From Bacteroides sp. (lineage in GTDB: Bacteria > Bacteroidota > Bacteroidia > Bacteroidales > Bacteroidaceae), in assembly GCA_021202275.1 (NCBI GenBank), contig JAJQDI010000002.1, forward strand, positions 1-64,000: a stretch of 64,000 nucleotides of DNA, written 5' to 3'. Under the pieces are notes generated by a model that was not told the origin of the DNA, did no database searches, and worked only from the letters and a program-made list of their open reading frames with translations. Shown piece by piece: positions 22,401 to 32,373 of the stretch. The translations under genes and the position numbers were made by a program. Within the stretch, counting starts at the first letter, position 1. Each line of letters starts with the position of its first letter.

Positions 22401-22571
22401 AACGCCCGGCTGTATTTCACCGCCAACAACCTGGCTACCATCACCGGTTACTCGGGTTATGACTCCGAAGTGTCGGCTGCCAACGACAATGTGATCTGTA
22501 CACCGGGGTATGACAGTTCCACGTATCCCCGTTCCAGAAGTTACGTGGTGGGTCTGAACTTAACATTCTAA
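19485..22571 (+). CDS. SusC/RagA-family receptor (susC2), 5'-truncated (no signal peptide or promoter): apparent OFF allele
   Basis: Homology to susC1 starts at SSNGTITDMDGNYT, directly at the 42-bp repeat. The upstream in-frame TGA at 19476-19478 precludes an N-terminus. Body intact to TAA. Confidence 0.93.
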   Translation, partial: SSSNGTITDMDGNYTITVSPTDKELTFSFVGYDTQTVTIGNQTRIDVTLQETSHLLDEVVAIGYAKVKRKDLTGAISSVSGGELASVPVISAAQALQGKAAGVNIVSSSGAPGADVNITIRGGTSITQSTKPIYIVDGFEMSDALTTIDINDIESIEVLKDASSTAIYGSRGSNGIILITTKSGKQGKTTVNYNTYLSFDKLSKKLNMMANAEEFVKYQYELAELQGKTTQWSNVFDNSLGVDSPDFYTGAYGRISQRYGDDYAIDWQDEVFGGSVLTQTHNVSISTGTDKTQVLLSYNYSAQDGLLANHSVNKSTIRTKVNSELYKGIRVDFNSMFSTRSTDGGGTYSGMKNVLLQPINGGTLFTRDELLHTQTYPNFSSLDSGFDTANPLVQNEASTSNKRNRIFSVNAGLEIDLLKHFTWRTAGLYSWSHSKSTSFADENSTSYIMDPVNTGINGSIGNEESYRYQITNTLNYFQTFAQKHKVNVLLGHEVVYTEKESDSMKLRQFPYPNFGLDDISNATVYDKSSGHSRNGLVSAFACVNYTFDERYLLTATIRGDGSSKFARGNKWGIFPSVSGAWRVSEERFWKNNIGDAVNNLKLRAGYGVTGNNGIGDNLYTTTISQTDYPINNTVGNPAYVPSTTLGNKNLKWETLHATNIGVDLSFLNSRINFTVEWYNNQISDMLMKSVIPASTGYTSQYQNAGKMRNRGWEFTLNTTNIQTKNFRWTSDLNLAFNKSKVISLEQDLEYKTFTVGGNRSGTLNYYAVVNERLGDMYGYVYQGIYTTDDFIQAADGTLTLKEGVVKPYGDAVPQPGDIKFAADNEEGDQFTREMVKIGNGTPDCIGGFNNIFTYKGFDLSIFMTFSIGNDVYNATKHSMSPYALYQNVPTEFGDNYYRLIDPATGQKATTLARLKELNPDEASRTWSLNNTNSSYITYPSSYYVEDGSYLRIAQVTLGYSLPRKWLQKVMISNARLYFTANNLATITGYSGYDSEVSAANDNVICTPGYDSSTYPRSRSYVVGLNLTF
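19488..19529 (+). repeat. Inverted-repeat site C (42 bp) at the 5' edge of susC2
   Basis: Exact reverse complement partner of 17999-18040. Confidence 0.97.
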
Positions 22572-22589
22572 TTAAAAAACACTTGAATC

Positions 22590-24674
22590 ATGAAAAAAAT
22601 ATCCATTATCACCCGCATCCGGAAGACCCTGATGGTGTCGTCCGTTGTTGCACTTTCCCTGGGGATCACTTCGTGTGAAGACTGGCTGGATATGCCCTCT
22701 TACACCACCTCCGATACTGAGACCGTGTTCGCGGATGAGAACACTGCCGATATGTTCCTGCAGGGATGCTACCGCGGTCTTGTGCACCAGGAAATGTACT
22801 ACCAACTGGGTATGGGCGAGACCGTGGTACACTCCAGCGAAGATGGCAGTACCAACAATTCGAAATACAATATCTGTAACTATTTCTACGATACGACTTC
22901 TCCGTACACAGTAACTACGATCTTCAAAGAGCAGTACCGTATCATTGAGTCTACCAACATTGCCATCAGCAGGCTGAATGGCATACCTGAGACAGACAAA
23001 CGCAATGCGCTCATCGGCGAAGCACTGGCCATCCGCGCTTTCTGCTACCACAACCTGATCCGTATTTACGGAGATGTGCCTGCGGTATGGGAGCCTCTGG
23101 AAGAGATGGACCCGGATGACGAAGATACGTTCTACCCCAGACGTTCGCCCCGCGACGAGATCTATGACCGGATCATCGCGGATCTGCAAACTGCCGTAAC
23201 GTATATCCCCTGGTATTCGGAAAGCGGTTATAATACGTACGAACGTCTGACGAAACAAGGTACGTACGCTATGCTGGTACGGGTGGCGTTGTATGCGGGT
23301 GGCTACTCGTTGCGCTGGGATCTGGAGACCAACGCTGCCTCTTCCCTGCGCATGGCACGCCGCGACGATGAAGCCCGTGTCCGGGAGCTCTATCAGATAG
23401 CCAGCGATGCTTGTCAGGCGATTATCTCTAAAAACGAGAATGCTCTGGTACAGGCGCAGGGGGGCAAGAGTGGTTTTGAATACCTGTGGTACAACTTCTG
23501 TCAGCGCAACTTCTCTGCTACCAGCCCGGAGATGCTCTGGGAACTAGCCCAATATGGAAACAATACCAACTCCGCTTTCGGTGTGTATGCACATCCGGGC
23601 AGCCGGGGCGGCACGTTCGGTTCGCGCAAGGCGATGCAATTCCTGCTGCCGACGTATTACCTGTCTTTCGATCCCAACGATACCCGCCGGGACGTGTCCT
23701 GTACGTCTTACAGTATTTACTTCTTAGATGGGGGATCAGCCACGGATACCTTCGTGGATGTGGGTACTACCTATTCCTGCATCATGGCGGGTAAGTTCCG
23801 CATCTCCTGGTGTGTGGAACCGGCAGACGCCTCCAAACGCAACCTGAATATCCCGCTGCTGCGTTATGCGGATGTATTATTGATGTATGCGGAAGCTCAG
23901 AACTATCTCAACAACGGCCCCACACAAGCTGCCAAAGATGCGTTGCAGCAGGTAAGAGACCGCGCGGGTATCGGCAACATGTCTATTCCTTCTACGCAGC
24001 AGGAGTTTGAAGATGCTCTGATCCAGGAAATGAAATGGGAGTTTGCCTGTGAGTTCAATCTCCGTACGGATCTGATCCGCATGAATCGTCTGGCTAAAGA
24101 ACTGGCGGAGACCAAACAGGCGATGAAAGACCTTTCCGACCGCAAAAACACCTATGCGAATGTGCCTGTCTACCGGCTGTATAAGTTCCAGGTAGATGCG
24201 CAGACCTACGGCGATCCGTTCCTGGACCTGGATTACATTGAACTGACAGATCCTGCCGAAATCGCACTAATCCGGGATGTACCAACGGATGCCGATGATT
24301 ACGATGCTTTCCAGGATGTACTGGCAGGCATTCTGGCAGCACACGGGATCACTGTAGAAGCGGGCGACAAATGGTATCCGACCCATATGTTCGAAGCCTA
24401 TACCAGTACGTACAACGGCAATGCGCGGAAAGCCGTCGGCTTTACCAACGGGTTCAATGCCCTGCAGATCGGTAACATCATCTACACCAAACCGACTGGT
24501 TCGGCGGAAAACGGAGGTTCCTATCCGGACTGGATCGAGGCAGCCGACGGCAGCGACGGACTTTATTACGGTTTCAAAGAAAACTGTGTGGAACTGCTTC
24601 CTTTTGCCGCACAGGCAGCCGGACATCCGATGATCGACAACCCGAACCTGACGCAGCATCCGGGGTATCAATAA
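22590..24674 (+). CDS. SusD/RagB-family outer-membrane lipoprotein (susD2)
   Basis: 694 aa; GITSCEDWLDMPSYTTSD; 18 bp after susC2; stop TAA. Confidence 0.93.
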   Translation: MKKISIITRIRKTLMVSSVVALSLGITSCEDWLDMPSYTTSDTETVFADENTADMFLQGCYRGLVHQEMYYQLGMGETVVHSSEDGSTNNSKYNICNYFYDTTSPYTVTTIFKEQYRIIESTNIAISRLNGIPETDKRNALIGEALAIRAFCYHNLIRIYGDVPAVWEPLEEMDPDDEDTFYPRRSPRDEIYDRIIADLQTAVTYIPWYSESGYNTYERLTKQGTYAMLVRVALYAGGYSLRWDLETNAASSLRMARRDDEARVRELYQIASDACQAIISKNENALVQAQGGKSGFEYLWYNFCQRNFSATSPEMLWELAQYGNNTNSAFGVYAHPGSRGGTFGSRKAMQFLLPTYYLSFDPNDTRRDVSCTSYSIYFLDGGSATDTFVDVGTTYSCIMAGKFRISWCVEPADASKRNLNIPLLRYADVLLMYAEAQNYLNNGPTQAAKDALQQVRDRAGIGNMSIPSTQQEFEDALIQEMKWEFACEFNLRTDLIRMNRLAKELAETKQAMKDLSDRKNTYANVPVYRLYKFQVDAQTYGDPFLDLDYIELTDPAEIALIRDVPTDADDYDAFQDVLAGILAAHGITVEAGDKWYPTHMFEAYTSTYNGNARKAVGFTNGFNALQIGNIIYTKPTGSAENGGSYPDWIEAADGSDGLYYGFKENCVELLPFAAQAAGHPMIDNPNLTQHPGYQ

Positions 24675-24705
24675 ACGGTTTTCATTCAAAATAGGTAGTA
24701 GTTTT

Positions 24706-24743
24706 GCTCTGTCGCCGGGATACTTCGGCGACAGAGTTTTTTA
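24706..24743 (+). terminator. Terminator of susCD2
   Basis: CTCTGTCGCCG...CGGCGACAGAG followed by TTTTTT. Confidence 0.9.
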
Positions 24744-25266
24744 TTTACTGACGATGTTGTATGGTGAATAAGAATACTTATTGAGCAAAAAGCTGTCTTT
24801 TCAGTAAAACATCAGCTTCTCTCACTGGGAAAATTCAGGAACAACAGGCTTTGTTGTCCGTATAGAATATCTATGGAACAAACAGACTTCATTGAACCGG
24901 AATACCCCATCCCATCGTCGGAAAGTGTAAAACAGAACAGAGCCTTGAACAATCAGACAAATTGTCATTTTCAATATCTATGCATTTACAGGTAGCTTAT
25001 TTGAATGCACCCCCTCCTGTTTTTGAAAATAATCCAACCAGAGCGATCAGATAAATTACAAACTGTTATTCAATCAGGGATTATTTCAGAAAATATCTAC
25101 CCCTACATCCATATCTTTTTTATTTTGTTTGCATATTACTCAAAATTCTATCCATTATTCATTTGAAACTTACTCACAAACCCGTTCATTCCGGAAAAAA
25201 ATTACCCTTGTAACGACATAAAAAGAGGTTTGTACAGGTATAAACTGTTTTCCGAATAGCAAGAAT

Positions 25267-25350
25267 AATTATCCGGTAGTGAAAAAGAATTATCTGACCA
25301 TGAAACCAAATTATCTGACTGTGAAACCAAATTATCTAAGGATGAAACGG
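25267..25350 (+). repeat. Four degenerate 21-bp tandem repeats
   Basis: ATTATCCGGTAGTGAAAAAGA / ATTATCTGACCATGAAACCAA / ATTATCTGACTGTGAAACCAA / ATTATCTAAGGATGAAACGGG. Confidence 0.85.
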
Positions 25351-25697
25351 GTGGTCAGACACCGGGATATGGGCCGTTTGACTACTGGAAAAATCGGTTT
25401 CCCGGTGTCCGGCCAGTATGATCCCGGTGCCTGACGAACAGTTTTATGTAGTGAAATGACTTTTTTATCCCCCAAAAACAGAATAAATATACATTATATA
25501 AAAACAAGAGAATTCATATTTTATATTTATGCGCATTATTTTTAGAAAAACAGCACTACAAAACAGTCAAAAAGAAACATAAAAGCACAATTATCATACT
25601 ATTTATTTCAAAAAAGCACAATTCAACAAATAAAAAGTCAAAACAAAATCATACATCTATGCCGTAATAACCTCATCAAAAATCTGAGAGATTATAA

Positions 25698-25735
25698 AAA
25701 AGGAGAAAAAACCGGGCGGTCTTTCTCCTTTTCTC
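25698..25735. terminator. Terminator downstream of GH105 gene
   Basis: AAAAAGGAGAAA...TTTCTCCTTTTC hairpin. Confidence 0.6.
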
Positions 25736-25768
25736 ATCAAGTAACAATAAACCCTTATATAGACACAT

Positions 25769-27067
25769 TTACTTTCTTACCACGATCTGATCGTATTGCT
25801 GTTCGGCTTTGATCTCTGTGTATTTCGGCGCGTCCATCATTTCGATCAGCGCGCGCAGTACGGGACCTTCGCCCATCGGATCGTTTTCCTGAGTGGGGCG
25901 ATTGTAGTAATATGCCAGGGAAGGCATAATTCCGGTACCTACGCAGATAGCGGTTACATCGCCATCGTCACTGATGCGGGTCATCATGCCTTTCAGTCCC
26001 TGTTCGGCTACGTAGATAAAGTCGGGATGCAACCATCCATTCTTTACACCACGGGCGATACCGAACACGAACATGGCTGTTCCGGTGATCTCCTCATAGG
26101 AGTCTACCTTGTCGAGCAGTTGATGCCACAGGCCGTTCTTTCCCTGATAACGGGCTACTCCGCTGGCCTGCATGTTGAAATTCTCTATCACGGCGTCACG
26201 CATGGGATGATCTTCCGGCATCATCGCCAGCAGATCGGCCTGTGCCATGAATACCCATCCGTTGGCACGGCTCCAGTGAGCCACACCGTGCTCTTTGTTG
26301 TCGGTATGGTAGCAATGATAGTAGATCTGCTTCTCCGGACACCAGAGATAGCGGGTATAATTGATCACCTGGTTGGCTGCGTCGGTAAAGTAGCGGTCGT
26401 CGCCCGTCATTTTTCCCATACGTGCCAGAAAGGAAATGGCCATAAAAGCATCATCCGCCCAGATCGTATTTACATGGGGCCATACCCGGGCAATGGTGCC
26501 ATCGGCCAGGCGGGGTTCGGCATATCTCAGGTGATCGGCTGTCTCGCTGATATAGTTCATAAAAGAAGGATGGGGATAGCGCATCTGCAACTCGATCAGG
26601 CTGGCCCCCATCGGTCCGTTGTCGTCCAGACGCTTGCCCCGGAAGATCATGTGCCAGCTCAGCTTGCGGATGGCATTCCACCCATCTTCCTTAAAAGCGG
26701 CATCGTATTGTTTGCGAAAGAATTCCAGGTTGCCTTCGTTGAAGACAAAATCCATATTCTTTAATACATATTTTTCGTATTTCTTATCCCCGACCTTATC
26801 ACCCAACTCCATCAGTGCCATATGGGTGACTCCATTGGTATAGTGCCAGTTGTTGTACTTGCAATTGACTTTCACATCCATGGAAAGAGGCAGGTTCTTC
26901 ACGGAAGAATAAACCTCTCCGGTCCTGGTATTTTTAAAATCATAGGTTGTACTCTCCAGAATACGGTTGGCTATCTTCTCCGCGGCTTCGGCGGCGGTTA
27001 TCTTTGTCTGTGCCGAAAGTGCACAGACACTCATAAAAAAGGCACACGTAAGCAAAATTCGTTTCAT
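25769..27067 (-). CDS. GH105 unsaturated rhamnogalacturonyl hydrolase-like, exported
   Basis: 432 aa, signal peptide; WADDAFMAISFLARMGKMTGDDRY, HWSRANGWVFMA motifs; stop TAA. Confidence 0.85.
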   Translation of the reverse strand: MKRILLTCAFFMSVCALSAQTKITAAEAAEKIANRILESTTYDFKNTRTGEVYSSVKNLPLSMDVKVNCKYNNWHYTNGVTHMALMELGDKVGDKKYEKYVLKNMDFVFNEGNLEFFRKQYDAAFKEDGWNAIRKLSWHMIFRGKRLDDNGPMGASLIELQMRYPHPSFMNYISETADHLRYAEPRLADGTIARVWPHVNTIWADDAFMAISFLARMGKMTGDDRYFTDAANQVINYTRYLWCPEKQIYYHCYHTDNKEHGVAHWSRANGWVFMAQADLLAMMPEDHPMRDAVIENFNMQASGVARYQGKNGLWHQLLDKVDSYEEITGTAMFVFGIARGVKNGWLHPDFIYVAEQGLKGMMTRISDDGDVTAICVGTGIMPSLAYYYNRPTQENDPMGEGPVLRALIEMMDAPKYTEIKAEQQYDQIVVRK

Positions 27068-27103
27068 GTCTTTTTGTTTATCTTGGGGTTGATCTGATTA
27101 TCG

Positions 27104-27913
27104 CTATTTAGGCAGATTGAATGCCACTTTGAGTTCTTCCATCTGTGCGTCCGACATCCCTTCCGGTACAAATCCCATGGAGCGGGCGGTCAGGTAGATC
27201 TGTGCCGACTTGGAGAGAGTATCGATACTATCGAATGCTTCCATAATATCTTCGCCCACGGCACAGACACCGTGTTTTTCCCACATCACTACGTCGTACT
27301 CCTCCAGCTGGTCGATGGTGGCGTCGGCCAGTTCAATGGAGCTGGGCAACTGATAAGGCACAATGCCCAGTCCGCGGGGACAGAATGCCCGTGTCTCCGG
27401 GATCATGCTCCACAACAACCGGGTCAGTACATCCTTTTCCAGAAAGGGAGCATGGTGGGTCATGGCCACCAGATCAATGGGATGTGTATGAATCGCGGCT
27501 TTGTAGGAAGATCCTTTACCGATCAGGTAATTGTGCATAGACAGATGCGCAGGCAGTTCTGAGGTGGGCTTCACCGGATGGTCGGCAATGATCTCGTAAC
27601 TGGCACAGTCGTCACAGATACGGATCATCGCACCATTGTCCATGGGTCTGCGGGCCAGATCGCGCATCCGCTTGTTGGTCCCTTTGCAAAAGAAGTATCT
27701 GCCTTTCAGATGAGGCAGTTCCTTACCGATCGGCATACGGTCACTGATGGCCGGCAGGGCACAGATCTCCGCGTCTACCGCATCGGTGATATTGATGGTT
27801 ATGTTGCCACCGTTGCGCTCGGCCCAACCCTTTTGCCAGAGATAACCTGCGACCTCGGCCACATCGGCTATCTGACGAGCCAGTTCCGGGCGGTTTTCTA
27901 AAATTGATTTCAT
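27104..27913 (-). CDS. rhaD: Rhamnulose-1-phosphate aldolase
   Basis: 269 aa class II aldolase (GNITINI, AAIHTHP, WEKHGVCAVGEDI); adjacent to rhaT, rhaA, rhaB; stop TAG. Confidence 0.92.
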   Translation of the reverse strand: MKSILENRPELARQIADVAEVAGYLWQKGWAERNGGNITINITDAVDAEICALPAISDRMPIGKELPHLKGRYFFCKGTNKRMRDLARRPMDNGAMIRICDDCASYEIIADHPVKPTSELPAHLSMHNYLIGKGSSYKAAIHTHPIDLVAMTHHAPFLEKDVLTRLLWSMIPETRAFCPRGLGIVPYQLPSSIELADATIDQLEEYDVVMWEKHGVCAVGEDIMEAFDSIDTLSKSAQIYLTARSMGFVPEGMSDAQMEELKVAFNLPK

Positions 27914-27924
27914 GAAGATATTTA

Positions 27925-28409
27925 CAATTTACGATTGAACATGCGATTATTTATAAGTTATTATGTACACGGTTCATATGCATGTAGAGACGCACGGCGT
28001 GTGTCTCCGCGGCGTACGCCCCATACAGCCATGGGATTTTCCGCGGTGTCCTTCTTCACGAAACAGGTAATCCCTCCCTGTGCGGTGACTATCCATGCAG
28101 AATCTGTTCCCATACGGTATGCCGATATACACCTTTCCGGATTGGACCTGCCCTGCTGAGACGCACGCCGTGCGTCTCTACAAGTGGATGAGAACCATAT
28201 ATTGGTGATATAGATATAATTGTTTCTGATATATTTCTTACGATCTGCGAAACAGGTACGATCTCCGGAATCAACGGTCGACAAAGTCAATCGAAGATCG
28301 GCATAGCCAACCAGGCGGTCAGCAAAGGGATTTACAATACAATTCATATGTATAAAATATAGAGTACGGGCAAATTAAATCGTACATCGTAAATCAGTAA
28401 ATCGTACAT
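27925..28409. repeat. MITE-like repeat element between rhaD and rhaT
   Basis: TTTACGATTGAAC ... GTAGAGACGCACGGCGTGTGTCTC (27985-28007) ... GAGACGCACGCCGTGCGTCTCTACAAGTGGATG (28158-28190) ... TCGTACATCGTAAATCAGTAAATC in inverted arrangement. Confidence 0.75.
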
Positions 28410-29432
28410 CTATTGCTGTGCCATCGCCACCACCACGATCGAAGAGATCAGGATCAATAGCCCTGCGAGAAGTACCGCAATGGTAGAGGTACCAGCCCCT
28501 TTCCATTCTTTCAGGAGAATGCCCCAGACATTGCTGAAGGTTACATTCAGCGACATGAGGATGCTCCAGGAGAAGGCCAACAGGATCGGACTTCCGGTGA
28601 GGAAGCTCTTTCCCATTTCTAGACCGAAGAACTGCGAATACCAGAGCACTCCGGCCAACGCGCAGAAAAGTACATTGTTGAGGAGTACATTTCCTTTGAC
28701 GGAGAAATATTCTTTACCCGTTTTGTTCCGGATATTCTGCTGGATGCAGTAGCAAGCATTGGTCACGAATCCTCCCAACGTTACCAGGAAGATCACAGGC
28801 AAGCCTGCGTACAACGCCTCTACCCCGCCTGCCAGTGCAGCTTCTTTGATGGGAGTACCGGCATCCAGTCCCAAGGCGAAACAGGCACTCATCACTCCGG
28901 CAAGCAGCGCAACAAGTAGTCCTTTGGTCAGGGCAAAGTCCCTGACAGCCGCGCGTTTTTCTTCCTCGGTCATGTGGCGGGAACGCAGGCTACCGGCATA
29001 ACCGATCACAGCGATACCCGCCAGTGTGATACACACACCGATCAGCAACATCACCCCTTCGCCGTGCAACAGGTCTTTTCCGGCAAACAGAGCCGGGAAG
29101 AGCGTTCCGAAAGCCGCACAGGTGCCCAGCGCAATGCTCTGTCCGAGTGCTACCCCGAGGTAACGCATACTCAGACCAAAGGTAAGCCCGCCTACCCCCC
29201 ACAGGATGCCATAGATAATAGCGGATAAAGCGCCACCCGCTCCCCAGAGAGCAAACAGGTTGCTCCCAACCGGAATAGCAAGCAATGCTCCCAGCAAAGG
29301 GAAAACCAGCCAGGCAAAGATCCCCTGGATGAGCCAGAAACTCTCCCAAGACCATTCTTTTACTTTCTTGATAGGCACATACGAACTGCTTTGTCCGAAA
29401 CTGCCGATGGCAATGATAAGAAGTCCGATCAA
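28410..29432 (-). CDS. rhaT: L-rhamnose/H+ symporter
   Basis: 340 aa, multiple TM helices, KVKEWSWESFWLIQGIFAWLVFPLLGALLAIP; within rha cluster; stop TAG. Confidence 0.9.
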   Translation of the reverse strand: MIGLLIIAIGSFGQSSSYVPIKKVKEWSWESFWLIQGIFAWLVFPLLGALLAIPVGSNLFALWGAGGALSAIIYGILWGVGGLTFGLSMRYLGVALGQSIALGTCAAFGTLFPALFAGKDLLHGEGVMLLIGVCITLAGIAVIGYAGSLRSRHMTEEEKRAAVRDFALTKGLLVALLAGVMSACFALGLDAGTPIKEAALAGGVEALYAGLPVIFLVTLGGFVTNACYCIQQNIRNKTGKEYFSVKGNVLLNNVLFCALAGVLWYSQFFGLEMGKSFLTGSPILLAFSWSILMSLNVTFSNVWGILLKEWKGAGTSTIAVLLAGLLILISSIVVVAMAQQ

Positions 29433-29459
29433 TGTATTTATGTTTTTCTTATTTAGGCG

Positions 29460-29622
29460 ACTTTTAAGTTTTAAGTTCTGAGTTATAAGTTATAAGTTTT
29501 AGTGGAGGTTCTTTAGGGATCCATACTTCACATCCGAATGGTACTTAAAACTCAAAACTTAAAACTTACTACTTAATAAAACTTATTCCCGCATGGTACT
29601 TAGAACTTACTACTTAAAACTT
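29460..29622. repeat. AT-rich heptad-like repeat / inverted repeat between rhaT and rhaA
   Basis: TTTTAAGTTTTAAGTTCTGAGTTATAAGTTATAAGTTTTAG ... ACTTAAAACTCAAAACTTAAAACTTACTACTTAA ... ACTTAGAACTTACTACTTAAAACTTAA. Confidence 0.8.
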
Positions 29623-30877
29623 AACATCTTTTCAGTGTCACTTCCGTTTCGTATTTCCGGATCTCCGCGATGTACTCTTCGCCTACCGGGACGTCGTTTC
29701 TCAGGCAGAACATATCCCATACAGCATTCCAGGGAAGTCCTTTGGCCTCTTCGAGCAATGCCAGACGTTCGAAAAGCTGATCGTTGGCTTCGTACGCACG
29801 CAACTGCGCTATGGGTTCCAGCAGCGCCTGAAGCACGCACTTCTGTGTGGCGCGGGTACCTACCACATAGGCTCCGATGCGGTTGATGCTGGCATCGAAA
29901 TAGTCCAGACCGAAGTGTACCCGGTCCAGTGCGTGGCTGCGTACAATCTCTTTGGCCAGATCCAGGGTATCGTCGTTCATGGTAGTCACATGGTCACTGT
30001 CCCAGCGGATCGGACGGCTCACATGCAGCATGATCTCCGGTGTATAGAGCAACAGACAGGAGATCTTATCCGCCACACTTTCTGTCAGATGGAAGTGTCC
30101 GGTATCCAGCGTCACCATCTTGTTATATTTCGCCCCGTAGCCCAGGTAGAAGTCATACGAACCTACCGTATAGCTTTCCAGACCGATACCGAACAGTTTC
30201 GCCTCGATACAGTCTTTCATATGTTCATATTTGGTCTCAAAGATCTCGTCAAGCGACTGCTTGAGCAACTCCCGGTAGCGCAGGCGGTTCACAGTCTAAT
30301 CCTTGCTGCCGTCGTGCACCCAGATGTTCATGATGCAGGGATCTCCCTGGAATTGTCCCATGGCCTCCGCTATGGCGCGGCTGCGTTTGGTGTGTTCGAT
30401 CCAGAAATTACGTATCTCATCGTCGGGATGGGCCAGTGTCAGGTTGCCACTCTTCGGATGCGAGAACGAGGTAGAGTTGAAGTCGAGGTACATACGATTC
30501 TCCTTCGCCCACTCCATCCAGCCCCGGAAGTGCGCAGGTTCGATCTGGTCACGGTCTACCACCTGGTCACCGAAATCGCCGTACGTAGCGTGCAGGTTGA
30601 GACGATGCCGGGCAGGGATGTAGCTGGTCGCTTTCAGGATATCCTGACGCAGTTCGTCTATGTTGCGCGCCTTGCCCGGATGATTGCCCGTAGCCTGGAT
30701 GCCGCCGGTGAGCTGACCGTCTGTATTCTCAAATCCGGTCACATCATCCGCCTGCCAGCAATGCAGCGAGATGGAAACTTTCTGTAACTCCCGCAATGCT
30801 TTTTCTACATCTACTCCTACCGCAGCATAGCGTTCTGCGGCAATCTCATAGGCTTTCTGAATCCATTCTTGTTTCAT
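29621..30877 (-). pseudogene. rhaA: L-rhamnose isomerase interrupted by one in-frame TAG (30296-30298)
   Basis: MKQEWIQKAYEIAAERYAAVGVD...NIWVHDGSKD-TAG-TVNRLRYRELLKQSLDEIFETKYEHMKDCIEAKLFGIGLESYTVGS...; same frame on both sides (offset 675). Confidence 0.93.
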
Positions 30878-30954
30878 ACTGAATACTATATTTACTGTTG
30901 ATTATTATTATCATATCTCTGTGTCACCCCGAGATAGTGTTCATATCCTTTTTG

Positions 30955-32373
30955 TCAGATCTCCCGGTCCTGCGGTTCAAAACGGCTGAGCGGGAGGGAG
31001 CGGCTGATGAGCCGGCGCATTTCGGCCATCGTACTGCATTTGCCGGCAGCCATGGCTTGCACCATGATGTTACCGATGGAAGTCGCTTCACAAGGTCCGG
31101 CTACCACCGGAACACCGGTAGAGTTGGCCGTAAACCGGTTCAATAGATCGTTACGACTGCCCCCGCCGATCACGTGCAATACCTCGATCCGATGTCCGGC
31201 CAGTCCGGCCAGGTTTTCCAGTACCTGCCGGTAGCGCAGTGCCAGGCTGTCGAAAATACAGCGCACCATTTCTCCCCGGCTTTCCGGCACAGGTTGTCCG
31301 CTCTGGCGGCAGTAGGTACGGATCGCCTCCGGCATATCCGGAGGATTGGCAAACAACGCGTCGTCCGGGTAGACTAAGCTACGGAAAGGCTCTACCGCCT
31401 CTGCCTCCGCGATCAACTGTGGGTAGGAAACCTCTTCCCAGTGCAGGCGGCAACGCTCCAGTAGCCACATGCCGCAGATATTCTTCAACAGACGGATGGT
31501 GCCTTCTACTCCTCCTTCGTTGGTAAAGTTCAGAGCCTCTGTCTCCGGTGTGATCACCGGCTCTGCCGTTTCTATCCCCATCAGCGACCAGGTACCACTG
31601 CTCAGGTAGGCAAACCGGGGATGCGTAGCCGGAACCGCTGCTACGGCAGATCCGGTATCATGCCCTGCTACCGCAACTACAGGAATGGCTCCCAGACCGG
31701 TCTGCCGCTGCACTTCTCCGGTGAGCGTACCGATCACCTCACCTGGCCGGACAAAGCGTCCGAAGTGCTCCCGGGTCAGCCCAAGCGCATCCAGCAGTTC
31801 GGTTTCCAGTTCACAGGTACGTGCGTTCACCAATTGCGCCGTGCTGGCAATGGTATATTCGGTCACCGCCTCTCCCGTGAGCATGTAACTCAGGGCATCG
31901 GGCATAAATAAGATCTTTTTCGCAGCGGCCAGCCCACTGTCGTTGTTGCGCCGCATCGCATCCAGCTGGAACAGACTGTTGAAGTTCATCACCTGTATGC
32001 CTGTCAGGGTATACACCCGGCTACCGGATACCCGGCTGAAAAAGACATCCGGCGCTCCTGCCGTATGAGGATCCCGGTAGGCATAGGGCTGACGAAGGAT
32101 ATGTCCGTCGGCCCCGATACAGACAAAATCGACTCCCCAGGTATCTATCCCGATGGAAAGCGGCGTAATCCCTCTGCGGGCCACGATCTTCAGCCCTTCC
32201 AGGATCTGTCTGTAAAGCGCGAAAAGATCCCAGTATACATGTCCACCGACTTCGGTCAGGGGATTCGGGAAACGATTGATCTCTTCTATGTCCAGCCCTT
32301 TTCGGGAAAAAGAGCCGATGATGGTACGGCCACTGGTGGCGCCTAAGTCTACAGCAAAAAAACAGGAATTCAT
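30955..32373 (-). CDS. rhaB: Rhamnulokinase
   Basis: 472 aa FGGY kinase (AVDLGATSGRTIIGSF, GIDTWGVDFV, GHDTGSAVAAVPA); stop TGA. Confidence 0.93.
   Translation of the reverse strand: MNSCFFAVDLGATSGRTIIGSFSRKGLDIEEINRFPNPLTEVGGHVYWDLFALYRQILEGLKIVARRGITPLSIGIDTWGVDFVCIGADGHILRQPYAYRDPHTAGAPDVFFSRVSGSRVYTLTGIQVMNFNSLFQLDAMRRNNDSGLAAAKKILFMPDALSYMLTGEAVTEYTIASTAQLVNARTCELETELLDALGLTREHFGRFVRPGEVIGTLTGEVQRQTGLGAIPVVAVAGHDTGSAVAAVPATHPRFAYLSSGTWSLMGIETAEPVITPETEALNFTNEGGVEGTIRLLKNICGMWLLERCRLHWEEVSYPQLIAEAEAVEPFRSLVYPDDALFANPPDMPEAIRTYCRQSGQPVPESRGEMVRCIFDSLALRYRQVLENLAGLAGHRIEVLHVIGGGSRNDLLNRFTANSTGVPVVAGPCEATSIGNIMVQAMAAGKCSTMAEMRRLISRSLPLSRFEPQDREI

Noticed and set aside
25440-25700. AT-rich tract as a possible origin or phage remnant
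   Set aside because: Only low-complexity A/T sequence; no DnaA-box cluster or phage gene recognised.
27985-28178. CRISPR-like repeats (GAGACGCACG palindromes)
   Set aside because: Copies are dispersed, irregularly spaced and alternate in orientation; no spacers and no cas genes.
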